64,000 bases of DNA from Tenrec ecaudatus (GCF_050624435.1 NC_134537.1:124348086-124412085), one strand, 5' to 3'; counted from the stretch's first letter, positions 21,912-33,342 are shown. The notes: a model not told the origin generated them from the letters alone. Program-made: numbers and translations.

Positions 21912-22133
21912 AACTCAAAACAAACAAACTCACTGCCATCGAATTAATTCTGACTCATAGCCACCCCATAATACAGGCTAGAAATAAATACTCCTGTGGG
22001 TTTCTGACACTGTACCTCTTTACTGGAGTAGAAAGCCCCATCTGTCTTCCTTGCCGCGGCTGGTGGATTTGAACTGCTGACTTTGGATTTAGCAGGCCAA
22101 TGAGTAATCTACTATGCCACCAAGGCTCCTGGA
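21912..22133 (-). repeat. AfroSINE, near full length, inverted
   Basis: It has the tail (cactgccatcgaattaattc), body and head (tactatgccaccaaggctcc). Confidence 0.88.
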
Positions 22134-22189
22134 TTTACACATAATCTCTCCATAATTCACCTGCTTGGTACTATGGTTTTTACAGTAGG

Positions 22190-22388
22190 GTGTTGTTAGC
22201 TGCCCACTAAGTGGGTTCTGATGCATAGTGACCCGGCACTACAGAACAGCTCCAGTCGATTTCCAAGACTATAATTTTATGGAAGCAGACAGTGACATTG
22301 GTCTCCTTTGGGGCAGCTGTGGAGTTCAAACCACCCGCCTTTCCATTGTAGCCAAGTGCTTCACCACTGTGCCAGCAGAGCTTCTGGC
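22190..22388 (-). repeat. AfroSINE, inverted
   Basis: It runs from 'gtgttgttagctgcccacta' to 'caccactgtgccagcagagc'. The first bases resemble the RTE-type TTG terminus shared by these SINEs. Confidence 0.8.
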
Positions 22389-25349
22389 CCATGCATAGCA
22401 GTGGGGGGTGGGGGGCGGGTTTAAATGTGAATTGATCAAAGATCATTTGAGAGTTTAGAGATATTTGACATGTAATTGCTCCAAAGATGTTTTGGTGTTG
22501 AAAATGCACTTTAGAGAGTCAAAGTAACCAGGAGGACCATGGACAGATGTTGAGCTACACTCTCTACCCACTCACAAGGAACTAAGATCCAAAATAACTT
22601 TGACAGCATTACCTGTGTGCACCCTAGTCCTCATGCGCAGCTCAGGTCAGCTATCTGAAAACTGTCAGTTCCCACGGAAACTCTGAGCAGACTCCTCATA
22701 CACTGCAAATACCTGAAGTGTTTTTTAAGAGCGGGCAGCTGAGGCTGAAGCAAGCCCTGATTAATGTGGGTGGCTGAGAGTCCAGCAACTCTGCCGCCTT
22801 CCTGGCCGGAGTCCTCTGGTTCTTCCTCGATAGTGGATGCTGCTGTCCCCTGCTCAGGCTGGCCCAACTGCAGTGACCAACAGCCCTGGCACACAGTGGC
22901 CAGAACTCCCAGTAAGGGCTACTTTCTCGACAGTTTTCTCTCAGTTCTTGGATCAAGGTGAGAAGAGTGTTGTTTTCTCCCAATCCTCCTAGGAAACTCC
23001 TTGGTCAGCTTTGAGCTACTCAGGTCTGGCTACGTTATTTGAGCTCGTGACCTCACTATCACAGCCCAGCTCCAGTGACCCTGACTCTTCCATTTAGACG
23101 TCATTGACGGGAGCCACGGAAGAGGTAGGGAAAAGGCAGAAGTCAGGGGCCGGGGGTGAAATGGCAGGGGGCAGATGGTTGCTGAGAGAGGTGTTGGGAT
23201 GGAGACAGTGAGCCTAGCATTATGGGACAGGGGCAGTAAGACATTGAAAATGACAATCCCTGAAGGTCTGAGCTTACATATCTTCAAAAGGTCTTGTAAG
23301 TAGGGTCCCCTGTGATTCTGGGAGCAGGCTCACCCAACACTACTCATCCAGGGTGGTATCAACCTGGGCACCCTGGGTACATGTTAACTCTCCTTATAGA
23401 AGAGGGCCTGGGAGAGCAATGACACCAACCCCCCCACCCCCACCGCCCTCTTCAGACCTACCCAGGATGTTTGAGGTCAGGAGGATGCTTGGTGCCATGG
23501 AAACAGTCCAGTTTTGAGATTCGAACTTGAACTTGACACACTCTGTGGACAAGTGAACTCTGCTTTCTCAGCCTCTCTGACTGTCGTCTTGGGCTGGCAG
23601 GTTAGCTGGAATTTCTCAGTAGCGCATAATATGGATAAGGAATACCCATTCCTTCCTCTCTTTGAAGAAACTTCACCAAGTGCCCGCCTTCATAAACGAG
23701 CCGGAAACCAAACTGCTTCTTGTACATTGGCTGGAATTTAAAAACAAATCATAGTATAATATTTAGTTTCTCAAGAGCACTCACAAACACCCGCTGCTGC
23801 TCAAGCTAGATGGTTCTCTGCCTGTGGATAGCAAAACCTTCAGAAGTGAAAGACTGTCTCTAGGAGAGGTGTCAGTTCTTTGAAGGGTGCTGAGGGGGCG
23901 GCTTTCTTCACCCGCATGGGCCTCTGGCCTCGCTTCATCACCATGGTTACAGGATCTCTGGTAGGCCCATTCCTGACATCCAGAGTGCCACACTGTTCTT
24001 TTAGTGACATTCAGGGTAACAGCCCCAATTCCTCTGTCCACTAGTGAACTCAGTGTGAATACCGAGGAAATGACCCAGAAATTCCTGGCATCCCTTTCCC
24101 CCACATTTCCCCCCAAGAGCATTCATATCTAAAAAAAGAAAAAGAAAACCAAATATTTCACAGAAAGAGCAACAGAGAGTTCTTTGGTCCTGGGGTGAAT
24201 TTGTCAGCATATGGTTGCAAACCTAAAACATGTGCCCATGTGCATGGAAACTAGGGAGATGGGAGGTGAGTGAGGACTGTGGCCTAGGGAAGTCTGGCCC
24301 ATGGCGTTGCTGAGATGGGGCATGGCAGGCATGCCACAGTAAGTACCTAGTTAGCATGGAGCCTGAGTCTGTGGGTATGGCTGTCCAAAGCTTCTGAGCA
24401 GGGCATGGCGAAGGGCATTTCCATTTCCCCAGAGGTCAGCTCTGCCCATTGACCTGACTCCCAGAGGACGCCTACATTCCCATTGACACCAAGGCAAGTC
24501 TTTGCTCCTCTCCCTGAGCATGAGCCTTGGTGCCTGACATTCTGGTGGGTCCTGGGGAGGAAGGTAGGGGCGAGGGAGCGACACCAGCTGAGAGGGAGCA
24601 GAATCCAAAGCCCTGCCCTGGCAGGCACCGTACCTTCCCCACTCCCCTGCTCCCACCTGTGTTTCTACCACATTCCTCAACTTGCTGTTTCCTCTGTTCT
24701 TCCAGGTCCTGGGGCCACAATACCTGCCCTTATAGGACACACATATCCTCTGAGCTATGGAAACCCATGCACTGCCACCAACCAAGTACCCTTTCCTTCA
24801 TTTCATACAAGACACTTGACCATTTGGAAATCAAGATTGGTTAATACAGTATGAAGGACAAGATACACACCTTCTAAAAGTATAGAAATGGGTGAGCTTA
24901 CCAAACCCAGCCTCTCTGACAAACTCTAAATTCTGCTCACAGGCTGACTTGGGCTCAGGACACAGGCCCGAAACTCTGGAACACTGGCTTCAGCTCTTGG
25001 ACTTTTCAAATAAATCAGCACCATGTGACCTGGCTGTCCTTTCAGAACCTCCCTGGAACCTGGGAGGGAGGAGGAGGGCGGTCGCTGGGCCAACCTCCCT
25101 GTTTCAGGCCTGCAGTGCACTCTTGGTGTCCCTCTGCCTTGGCTCTGCCCACTATACAGGGGCCCTCCTCTTCCTGACCCGCCAGGCTCCTTCTGAACGC
25201 TGTCTTCTGCCTCGAACCCCCTTCCTAAACCAGATGGTCTTTGCGGCTCAGCAGAAGTTTGCAGTCCAAGCCCCTTACTGGGTTCCTTGTTTCTGTTCAC
25301 GATTCATTTTTGCTTGTTTGTTTCTCAATGTAGCCTCCATGTAGGCTGT
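22389..25349. other. Longest stretch without a recognised repeat or gene
   Basis: This 3-kb interval has open frames up to about 150 codons (for example 24351-24785 minus and 24892-25344 plus), but none shows a domain, signal or splice pattern that I recognise. 24550-25250 is GC-richer than the surroundings. Confidence 0.4.
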
Positions 25350-26345
25350 ATTTTCTTTTCCTTTTTAAAATCATGTTATTAGGGGCTCATACAACTCTTA
25401 TCACAATCCATACATTTATATACATCAATTGTATAAAGCACATCTGTACGTTCATTGCCCTCATCATTCTCAAAACATTTGCTCTCCACGTAAGCCCCTG
25501 GCATCAGCTCCCCATTTTTCCCCTAGCTCCCTGCTCCCTGCTCCCTTATGAACCCTTGATAATTTATAAATTATTATTTTGTCATACCTTACACTGTTTG
25601 ACATCTCCCTTCACCTACTTTTCTATTGTCTGTCCCCCAGGGAGGAGGTTATATGTAGATCATTGTGATCAGTTTCCCCTTTCCATGGATCATGATAGTG
25701 GGGGGCGGGGGGCACAGGAAGAAGCATTTAGGAACGAGAGGAAAGTTTTATGTTTCATCGTTGCTACACTGCACCCTGACTGGCTCGTCTCCTCCCCACG
25801 ACCCTTCCATAAGGGGATGTCCAGTTGCCTACAGATGGGCTTTGGGCCCCCACTCCCCCTCATTCACAAAGATATGATTTTTTGTTCTTTGATGCCTGAT
25901 ACCTGATCCCTTCTATACCTTGTGATGGCACAGGCTGGTGTGCTTCTTTCATGTGGGCTTTGCTGCTTCTCAGCTAGTTGACCGCTTGTTTATCTTCAAG
26001 TCTTTAAGACCCTAGACCAGGGGTCCTCAAACTATGGCCCACAGGTCACATGCGGCCTGCCGAGGACATTTATCGGGCCCGTGGGGTGCTTTTGTCCCCC
26101 CCCCTTTTTTTACTTAAAAAAAAGATATGTGCAGTGTGCATAGGAATTTGTTCATAGTTTTTTTTTAACTATAGCCCAGCCCTCCAATGGTCTGAGGGAC
26201 AGAGAACTGGCCCCCTGTTTAAAAAGTTTGAAGACCCCTGCCCTAGACACTATATCTTTTGATAGCTGGGCTCCATCAGCTTCCTTCACCACATTTGCTT
26301 ATGCACCCATTTGTCTTCAGCGGTTGTGTCGGGAAGGTGTTTGCT
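25350..26345 (-). mobile_element. L1 3' UTR, antisense, carrying an OC1 insertion
   Basis: It starts with a T-rich tract and 'aaaatcatgttattaggggc', and continues through 'ccccagggaggaggttatat', 'gtgatggcacaggctggtgt' and 'gtttatcttcaagtctttaagac' to about 26345. The OC1 element occupies 26018-26240. Confidence 0.88.
26018..26240 (+). mobile_element. OposCharlie1 (OC1)-like hAT transposon, non-autonomous
   Basis: The inverted ends are caggggtcctcaaact and agtttgaagacccctg. Inside are 'ggtcacatgcggcctgccga' and 'ctgagggacagagaactggc', known OC1 blocks. A perfect 8-bp duplication ccctagac flanks it (26010-26017 and 26241-26248), cutting the host L1 3' UTR exactly between 'tttaaga' and 'actatatc'. 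It is 223 bp with no transposase. Confidence 0.9.
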
Positions 26346-26485
26346 CAGTATTCTTTTGCATGTTCAGTTTCCAGCCAGAACGCTTGGCTCTGCTGTCTCA
26401 AGAGCGTTGCATCTTCCCCGCTGTCCTGGGTCCCCAGCTCTGGAGGGTGTGGGGGGAATGCCTTCAGTATTTCCAGGATCCCACT

Positions 26486-26672
26486 TAGGACGTGGTGCCA
26501 TCAGACAGATCAGACCCTGGGAGAGCACATCATGGTTGGTAAAGACGAAGGGCCGCGGCTGAAACAATGGCTCACACATAACAGTTGTGAGATGGCATAG
26601 GATGGGGTCATTTCTTTCCACTGTGCATGGTGCTGTCATTCGGAGTCAGAAACAGCTCCAAACAACAATAAC
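26486..26672 (+). mobile_element. RTE/BovB 3' fragment
   Basis: The coding-end words 'agagcacatcatggttggta' and 'gcacacatgacagttgtgag'-like sequence, and the terminus 'acaacaataacaacaaa', match the RTE 3' end in the forward direction. Confidence 0.7.
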
Positions 26673-27307
26673 AACAAACCCTGCCGGCCAAGGGGGCCTT
26701 TGCATCTTCCCACTTCCAGAAGGCAAGTTCCACTGAAGCCTCGAAGTCATGTACCTAGCAGGCATGATCCATCTGTGTAGCTTTCCACTTCCATGTTTTC
26801 TCATCCACCGTCCTGCTCTGGGGTGAGGGTTCTCCAGCCTCCTCTCTGAACAAGGGGAGGGGTCGAGAAGATGCGCCAACACATTATTAATGTTATTATC
26901 ACAATAACCAAGGGCAGAGATGGCAGTGGCTTGACCAGGGAGGTGGAGAGAAGTGGGGTTAGGTTTGGGAGTACGCTTGAAGTTCAAGCCAGTGGGCTTT
27001 CCTGATGGGTTGGATGAGGAGTTTCAGAGATGAGTCCAGGAGGACCGCCAGGCCCCGAGTCAGAGCTCCTGTGAACTGATGGGGACCCTGCGGTTGTGCA
27101 TGTTTAGGGAAAGCGGACAGTAGGAACTCAACATAAAACATCTGGGTTATCTGTTGAGCCATTCATGATACACATACATCTGGAAAGGACAAGAGGGAAC
27201 CAGTCTGGTGACGAAGAAATATAACAAGGAGAAAAAAGCACTTTTCCAGCAAATACTTGTCATTTAGGATCAGGACCTTAGAAGGAGAAATGAAGACTTT
27301 CTAGATC
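26673..27307. other. Unassigned stretch
   Basis: No gene or repeat recognised. Confidence 0.35.
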
Positions 27308-27360
27308 AGTGACACCAGACAAAACTCACTGCCACGGAGCCAGTGATGGCTGTGCTGACG
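27308..27360 (-). repeat. Short AfroSINE tail fragment
   Basis: The words 'aaaactcactgccacggagc' and 'agtgatgg' resemble an inverted SINE tail. Confidence 0.35.
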
Positions 27361-27651
27361 GGGACTGCAGGGCAGGCAGGATCTCGGTAGGGCGTTCTTG
27401 CTCTTGGTCTTGTCTCTCAAGGGACCTCTGGGTGAGCGCCAACGCCAAGCCCTTCATTGAGCAGTCAAACATGAAGCGAAGCATGTATGCCACCCGGAGA
27501 CCTAAGGGACAGGTGAGAAAGCAGGTGTAATCACACACGGACAGTGATGATTCTGTAGAGCCTTTGGAGAGGCCATGACGATTTGCTGGAGTTAGCTGAG
27601 AGCATGGGACAGCGCCCCCAGGTGAAGCAATCACCTTCGATGGAACATAGA

Positions 27652-27858
27652 TAATAGTGTTTCTCAAAGTGGGCAATGCTGCCCCTTTGGGGAGTGGAGA
27701 ACTGGGACAACCCCGGGGAGTGGCAAAAGCAGATGCCTACACTTTATCCTGGCTAAGAACTATAGCGCAAAGCCTTTTCATTTCTAGGAGAGAGGGGATG
27801 CTGAGTTTTGTTTTGTTTTTCCTGAAAGGGAGGCAGTAACCGGTCCAATAAGTTGGGG
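27652..27858 (+). mobile_element. Possible hAT-type MITE
   Basis: The left end 'tagtgtttctcaaagtgggc' and right end 'agttggggaacctg' are imperfect inverted repeats. The layout (short, GC-rich ends, AT-rich middle) resembles hAT/Charlie MITEs. A possible 8-bp duplication (acatagat/acatacag, six of eight) is not exactly adjacent to the left end. Family not identified. Confidence 0.4.
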
Positions 27859-28324
27859 AACCTGACATACAGGGAAGAAGCCAACACTTTAAAGAGGTAT
27901 TTGCCCAATGAAAGATGTCATTAGAATCCTTGCTTCTTCCATGGGCAATGATCTAGAATCCAAGTTCAATGAAATCCTAGACAACTTCAATATTTTCTCC
28001 AACACTGAAGTAGGAGTGGAAAAGTGAAAGGATTCGTTTATAGCAGTGCTACAGGGAGTAGACTGTGGATTGGCACGACAGGGGGATAGGAAGCAATGGG
28101 GTAACAAAGTCCATGCAGTAAGCCTTTGATATTTTAAAACGAAGTCTCTTGGAGTTGAAAAGCCAGTTCAGGGCTCAGGGCCTAAAATTGTATTTTGAAA
28201 ACAGAGCTCCACCTAGCGGCTATTCACTTTCTAACGTCTAAAATCGAATTCTAAGACCTCTCCAGTTTTCAGCACACTTCACCCGACTTGGTTTCTTATT
28301 TATTTATCTTGTAGTTTTAGACTT
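27859..28324. other. Unassigned stretch
   Basis: No gene or repeat recognised. Confidence 0.35.
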
Positions 28325-28500
28325 GAGCATGGAGATCTGGTTGGAGAGTGGGGCTGAGAACAACAAGGTTAGCAGTTGGAAACCACCAGCTGCTGCCTGG
28401 GGAAAAAGACAGGTTTTCTGCTCCTGAAAACAGTTGCTACAGTCTTGAATACCCATGTGGCCAGTTCTCCCTGCCATCCGAATCCACTGGCTGCCAGTGA
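28325..28500 (+). repeat. AfroSINE
   Basis: It has a decayed head, 'ttagcagttggaaaccaccag' B-box region and 'tccgaatccactggctgcca' tail. Confidence 0.75.
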
Positions 28501-28863
28501 CACTCGAGCTGGCTTTTAGCCTCTGTCCGCCCTCTCAGTTGGGCACACTGAGTATTGCTTTAGATCTGGTGGACAGATCCTCCCCTGAGTGTCTGAGATG
28601 ATGAGGGGCTCGCTGTTGTTGAGGGGCTTAGAACTGGCCTCAGCCTCCACAGGCAACCAGATTTTCCATCCTGGATGAGCCAGGAACTGCTTGAAGGACC
28701 CTTGTGAAGTTGTCTTCTACTTTATGGCTCAAAGGAGTCAACACAGCATCACCAGGGCGCCTTCTGATTCTGTGATCTGTGGTTCTAGGGTGTCCAGAGT
28801 CCTGGAGACCCCAGCATAGGGAAGCAATGCACTTGGGGCATTTATTTCTCTTTCTCTTTTATG
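28501..28863. other. Unassigned stretch
   Basis: No gene or repeat recognised. Confidence 0.35.
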
Positions 28864-28868
28864 AGTAT

Positions 28869-29400
28869 TGTGTTAGTCTGGGTAGACTAGAGAAACAAAT
28901 CCATGGACACATATATGTGTATAAGAAAGAGATTTATATACAAGAGCAATTGAACGTTGAGAGAACATCCCAGCCCAGTCCAGATCAAGTCCATAAGTCC
29001 GATATTAGCCTATATGTCCGATATCAATCTATAAGGTCCTCTTCAGACTCACGAAACACGTGCAATGATGCCAAATGTAGAAGATTACAGGGCAGTGGGT
29101 AGAAAGTCTTTAGATCCAGTGTCATTGGAAACATTTCAGCGCTGGCAGGGGTCTCTCTGTGGCTTCTCTGGTTTCCGAGGTCTGGTTGCGTCCATGCAGC
29201 TTGTCTTCTGCAATGTCTCCCAGGGAGTAGCAGAAAGATAAGTGTCTTCTGCCTCCAAGGAAGAAGTACCAGATTTCCCAGAATTCTCAGGAGAAGGCCA
29301 CGCCCACAGAAGTCTCATTGGCTAACTCCAGATTGACAGCCTAGACTCCACCCCTACACTCTTAATCCTTAAATTGACATCAGATTAGGTGACTGCCACA
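28869..29400 (-). mobile_element. Solo LTR, family A, best-preserved copy
   Basis: The 532-bp element starts TG and ends CA (tgtgttag ... gactgccaca). A perfect 5-bp duplication agtat flanks it (28864-28868 and 29401-29405). Read on the minus strand it has a CCAAT box (about 29320), a GGGCGTGGCC GC box (about 29303) and a TATATAAA box (about 28942) some 70 bp before the 3' end, the order expected in a retroviral U3. No internal retroviral sequence flanks it. Confidence 0.88.
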
Positions 29401-29405
29401 AGTAT

Positions 29406-29735
29406 GTTTGTTTTGTTTCTTAAATTGACAGAGTGTTTTCCCTCACCAGTCAGCTTGTTTGGGAAGTTACCTGAAAGGACTGTTACATTTGAGCACTCAG
29501 AAATTAGATATGAAGTCCAGAGAACCAGTGGCCGATGAGCCAGATGCAGAAAGCAGACCCAATAGAAAGCAAGCATGCGTTTGCAGAGCATCCATTCACA
29601 CCTCCAAGAAAACTGCTTTTCAATTGGTCAGAGGAAGAGTGCTGCATTCCACCCTAATCTTTCTTTGTCCACCTGATTGGCTGCTTCCAGCAGATTCCAC
29701 AACAGAGGCGACCGCATGGTGCTAGGCCAGCTCAT
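29406..29735. other. Unassigned stretch
   Basis: Two CCAAT motifs lie about 60 bp apart (29619 and 29682). Otherwise nothing recognised. Confidence 0.3.
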
Positions 29736-30012
29736 GAGAAATCACTAGCACCACGGAATGCCAACAGAACATGCAAATATGCCACAGGAGAAGGACATCA
29801 GAATGCTCCTTCGGGCCAAGGTTGAGACCTCGTCTTACGTTCTTTGGGAATGTTGTCAGGAGAGCCTCGTCCCTGGAGAAGGACACCATGCTTGGTAAGT
29901 AGATGGGGCAGCAAAACCAAGGCAGGCCCTTGACCAGCAAGGCCTTTGTTGATACACAGTGGCTCCCACCTTGGTCTTGAACATGGTGGTAATGATGGTG
30001 CAGCTAGAGGCA
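29736..30012 (+). mobile_element. RTE/BovB 3' fragment
   Basis: It contains 'cagaatgctccttcgggcca', 'gtcctggagaaggacaccatg'-like sequence and 'ttggtaagtagatggggcag', in the order of the RTE C-terminus read forward. Frames are broken. Confidence 0.75.
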
Positions 30013-30294
30013 CTGCTTCCTTTAATTGGACAGAACCTAACTCACTGGGTTTGAGTTTTAGCCCGCCCTGAGCTGGGTCGTATGGAAATATGGAATTGGG
30101 CTTACGAGGTAGCCTGAGTTTTCATCAATATGGGATGCAGTGGAATCAAGGCCATGAGTAAACTCTTCTACTCTGGTTTGCAACCTGGAATTCAGCTGGA
30201 AAAGGGTCCTGATCCACTACGCAGGCAGAGTGAGAACTTCGGCAGAAAAATTACTCAAAATCACTCAGCCAGAGCAAACTTCAGGGATTCCCAC

Positions 30295-30297
<3 letters not shown>

Positions 30298-30325
<28 letters not shown>
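30298..30325 (+). repeat. (TG)n microsatellite
   Basis: About thirteen TG units end in a G-rich run (30330-30345). Confidence 0.95.
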
Positions 30326-30426
30326 TGCAGGGGGGTGGGGGGGAAGGGCACCTCCAGCTCCTGCCTCATGTACTGCAGTCATTAGCATGGCAAGGATGCA
30401 CAAGAGTCCAGCAGGAAAAATAAAAG

Positions 30427-30560
30427 TTATTGCAACTCACTCTGGAAATATAACTCCCATAAGAAATCCTTAATAAACACAGGGGTAGCAGTGTGTGGTC
30501 TTTGGGGGCTTAATAAAACACAGTCTCACACTTGGCAGGTCAAAAGCCTCCAGTTTATTG
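30427..30560 (-). other. Possible antisense LTR polyadenylation region
   Basis: On the minus strand 'ccaataaactggaggctttt' precedes a 'gtgtgagactgtgtttt' stretch, as in an R-U5 region. A second AATAAA-like motif occurs nearby. No TG/CA ends or TSD were found. Low confidence. Confidence 0.2.
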
Positions 30561-30984
30561 GAAAACTCCGTTCAACAAGTCTAAGGTGTGATGCTGCCCC
30601 CGTGGGGAGGGTTAGCCTGCAGCCTTCTGAGAGTGGAAAGCACAAAGCCAGAGCCCCTGAATCGGAGGCTCTGTTCTCCAGCAGCCAGGCAGCCCTGCTG
30701 CTCACACGCTCCTCTGGGCAGGCAGCACATGTGTAAACTTGTAAGGTATGGTGCCAACCCTCCTGGAAGATGGAGGACTTGAGGGGCTGGGGATCATCCT
30801 AACCCATTCTTTTCCCTTCTTTTCCTCCTTGAATCTGGAAGCTTAGGCTCCCATCCAGCCAACTAGCTGGAACAGCTTTTTACCAGAAGCTCTGGGTCGG
30901 GTTTTATTGCAGGTCCCCCTCCCACTCCTTGCCCCGTGATCTAGATGGTCACAGGAGCAAACGTGTCCCTGTCGAGTGACAGGC

Positions 30985-31262
30985 TCAGCAGTGGTGGAAA
31001 CCCTCGGGCGCCTTCGACACAGCAGAGAGAAACACCGCCTGGTGCGACGTCATGCTCACAAGGGTTACGCTTGAGCCCATTGCTGCAGTCGCTGTATCCA
31101 CCCACCTCCTTGATGGCCTCGCTCTTTCTCACGAGCCCTCTCCTTCACCAAACGGGACACTCTCCTCCAGGGTTGACGCCCTCCTGGAGACATGTCCAAG
31201 CAGGGGACACAAAGCCTTGCCCTCCTTGCTTCTAAGGAGCATCCTGGCCCTACTTGGTCCAA
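30985..31262 (-). mobile_element. RTE/BovB 3' fragment
   Basis: It contains 'cttgagcccattgctgcagt', 'tccacccacctccttgatgg' and 'ccttgcttctaaggagcatc' in antisense order, as in the other minus-strand copies. Confidence 0.8.
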
Positions 31263-31374
31263 GACAGCTGAAAGAATTCATAGCCCCACGGAATGGGTAG
31301 AGCCAGAGGAGAATCAATGAATTCGAAAATCCAACCTCCTTACTCGATCGGGAAAAAATGCTCATTTGACATAA

Positions 31375-31582
31375 ACTCACGCAGTCACTGCTACTGAGTC
31401 TATGCCGACCGAGAGCGAACCTATCGGAAGCTGTAGAGAACTACTGCCCAGTGCACTTCCCAGACTGTGACCGTTTGCGGGAGTAGAAAGCCCCTTCTTT
31501 TTCCCTAGGAGTGGCTGGCGGTTTCGATCTGCGGACCCTGTGGATTGAAGCCCAACGAGTAACCACTACGTCGCTGGTGCTA
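31375..31582 (-). repeat. AfroSINE, inverted
   Basis: It has the tail 'cactgctactgagtctatgc', the body 'gaccgtttgcgggagtagaa' and the head 'gtaaccactacgtcgctgg'. Confidence 0.82.
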
Positions 31583-31589
31583 GCTGGGC

Positions 31590-31710
31590 TATGTTATTGT
31601 TAATTGCCCGCGGGTTGATTTTAAATCACAGCGGCCACATGTCAGCCGGGTAGCACTGCTCTGCAGGGTCTTCAAGGCTCTGCTTTCACAGGCAATTGAC
31701 CAGGTCGGTC
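31590..31710 (-). repeat. Decayed AfroSINE fragment
   Basis: The tail 'ttgttaattgcccgcgggtt' and 'agggtcttcaaggctctgct' are visible. The rest is lost. Confidence 0.5.
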
Positions 31711-31944
31711 ACCCAAGACACCTCTGGGGAAAGGGGTTCAAGTCGCCAGTGGCATCACTAGTGGGGCGCGGGTAGACTAGAGGGCTTCAAGCAGCAGAGG
31801 GGGACATGGTCTGAAAGGCATACACCACAATGCCCAGAAAATGTTGCAATGTTTTAGCAGAAATGTGTTACTTTTTATATAAACATCCTTTTACTTATAA
31901 TAATAAAAATACATTTTTCTAAGTCCAGCTTACTTGTAGCAATA

Positions 31945-32435
31945 CGAGGGGGTAACAAAAAAAACCCTGATGTTCATTTTGTTTTTTGAGTTAACATGGT
32001 TAACCATGTTTTCTATTGAGTGGTTCTGGAAAGATTGTCTAACTGTGCAACACAAAAGGCCTGGTTTGTGGCAGACGGGGGACTGGTTTTGCCACCACAA
32101 GAATGCACCCACTCATGCAGCCATCTCAGTATGCCACTTTTGGGCAAAACCAGCATGCCTCGCTTGCCCCATGCCATGCACGTTACTCACCTGACCTCGC
32201 GCCATGTGACTTCTCTGTTGCCCCAAATGAAGAGAGATGCAAAAGGACAGCAATTTGAGGACATAGAAGTGGGTGAAGGAACAAACAAGAGAGGTGCTGA
32301 TGAGTTTGAAAATGTTTCCAAGAATAGAACTGCAGATTTGACAAATGTATTCAGAGTAATGAAGAGTACTTTGAAGGTGCTAAGGTTGTTTTGTAATAAA
32401 AAATTTAAGTGCATAGCTTTGAAAAAAATTTTTGT
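31945..32435 (+). pseudogene. Dead mariner transposase fragment
   Basis: This is the C-terminal half of a mariner-type DNA transposase in broken frames. A 'GLWQTGDWFCHHKNAPTHAA' region (32065-32125) matches the conserved 'TGDWFFHHDNAPAHTA' signature, with the second catalytic Asp of the D,D34D triad replaced by Lys. The following proline-rich 'PYSPDLAPCDF' signature is frameshifted (32190-32215), and the downstream 'MKRDAKGQQFED' segment (32228-32260) is recognisable. A 'tacgagggggtaacaaaa' sequence at about 31943 could be the left inverted repeat, but it lies too close to the C-terminal half for an intact element, so the 5' half is deleted. No right inverted repeat was found. It cannot encode an active transposase. 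Confidence 0.75.
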
Positions 32436-33142
32436 GTGTGTGTGGGGTGGGGGGACGAGGAGGGTACTCCTTTGAATCCCAACATGGTTAAAACTACACT
32501 GATTTGCTTTTTGGATCTTCTAACGCACTCTGCTCAGAGCTATCCCTGTGACCCTCTGACCATGAGGTTTCCAGCTACCTGGTTTTGTCTGCACACACTA
32601 CACATACGGCAAGCACACGATGTTGTTGTCATGGCTTTCGCTGTGTGGATAAGGCACCGGTCTTCTCTTCAAAATGTTCTCATTTGCTGTTGTTACAACA
32701 GCATCGTTGGAACTAGTATTTGTGAAATGATGCTAATAACCTTTTTGAGAATTAAGTAGAACTTAATGGAGGGAAAAATTGTTTTTTCTTAATGCTTATG
32801 CACTATATTGATAGCATTGTAACGTATAATGTTGTAATTCAATGGAGACTGATTTTATAAAATGATTGTTTTTAAAATTCAAATAATATAAGAAATATTA
32901 CATTTAAATAATTTTCAGCTCTATTTACCACACCTTATTTTACGATGAGAATTGGCCATGAACACCACTAAGGATCTTGATGGCCTGGCCCAAGAGGAGG
33001 TCCCGGAGAGCGCGGGTATGACAGCACAGATTACTGCCCTGGGTGACTCCGAGCCTCGTGCTGTCTGCAACCCGCCAATCCTCGGGTAGTGGCTGCGTGC
33101 TCAGTAGCTTGCCCCACCTTGGTTTAATAGCTAGTCCATGCA
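32436..33142. other. Unassigned, AT-rich stretch
   Basis: No gene or repeat recognised after the mariner remnant. A short G-rich run lies at 32440-32465. Confidence 0.35.
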
Positions 33143-33342
33143 ATCTGTTGCTCTCCAGTTGATTCTAAATTGCAGTGGCCCTACAGGACAGAGGAAAATG
33201 GCCACATAGGATTCCCAAGGCTGCACCTTCTTGTAGAAATAGACTGCCACACCTTTCTCTTGCGGCGTATCACTGCGTTTGAACCTGTGATCTTTTGGTG
33301 AGCCACTGGATGCTGGCCAACTGCACCGTTGGGGCTCCAGGG
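33143..33342 (-). repeat. AfroSINE, inverted
   Basis: It carries 'ctccagttgattctaaattg', 'tacaggacagaggaaaatgg' and the head 'aactgcaccgttggggctcc'. Confidence 0.82.

Noticed and set aside
24351..24785. A 144-codon minus-strand open frame
   Set aside because: It overlaps other frames of similar size on both strands, has no recognisable domain, and lies in GC-richer sequence where chance frames are longer.
24892..25344. A 150-codon plus-strand open frame with hydrophobic parts
   Set aside because: No known motif, and no splice or promoter support. The following 25350 L1 tail shows the region is not part of a gene.
25373..25906. A 177-codon plus-strand open frame, the longest in the window
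   Set aside because: It lies within the antisense L1 3' UTR and is a chance frame through repeat sequence.
30298..30325. TG repeat considered as possible Z-DNA or promoter element
   Set aside because: Simple microsatellites of this length are common and there is no nearby gene.
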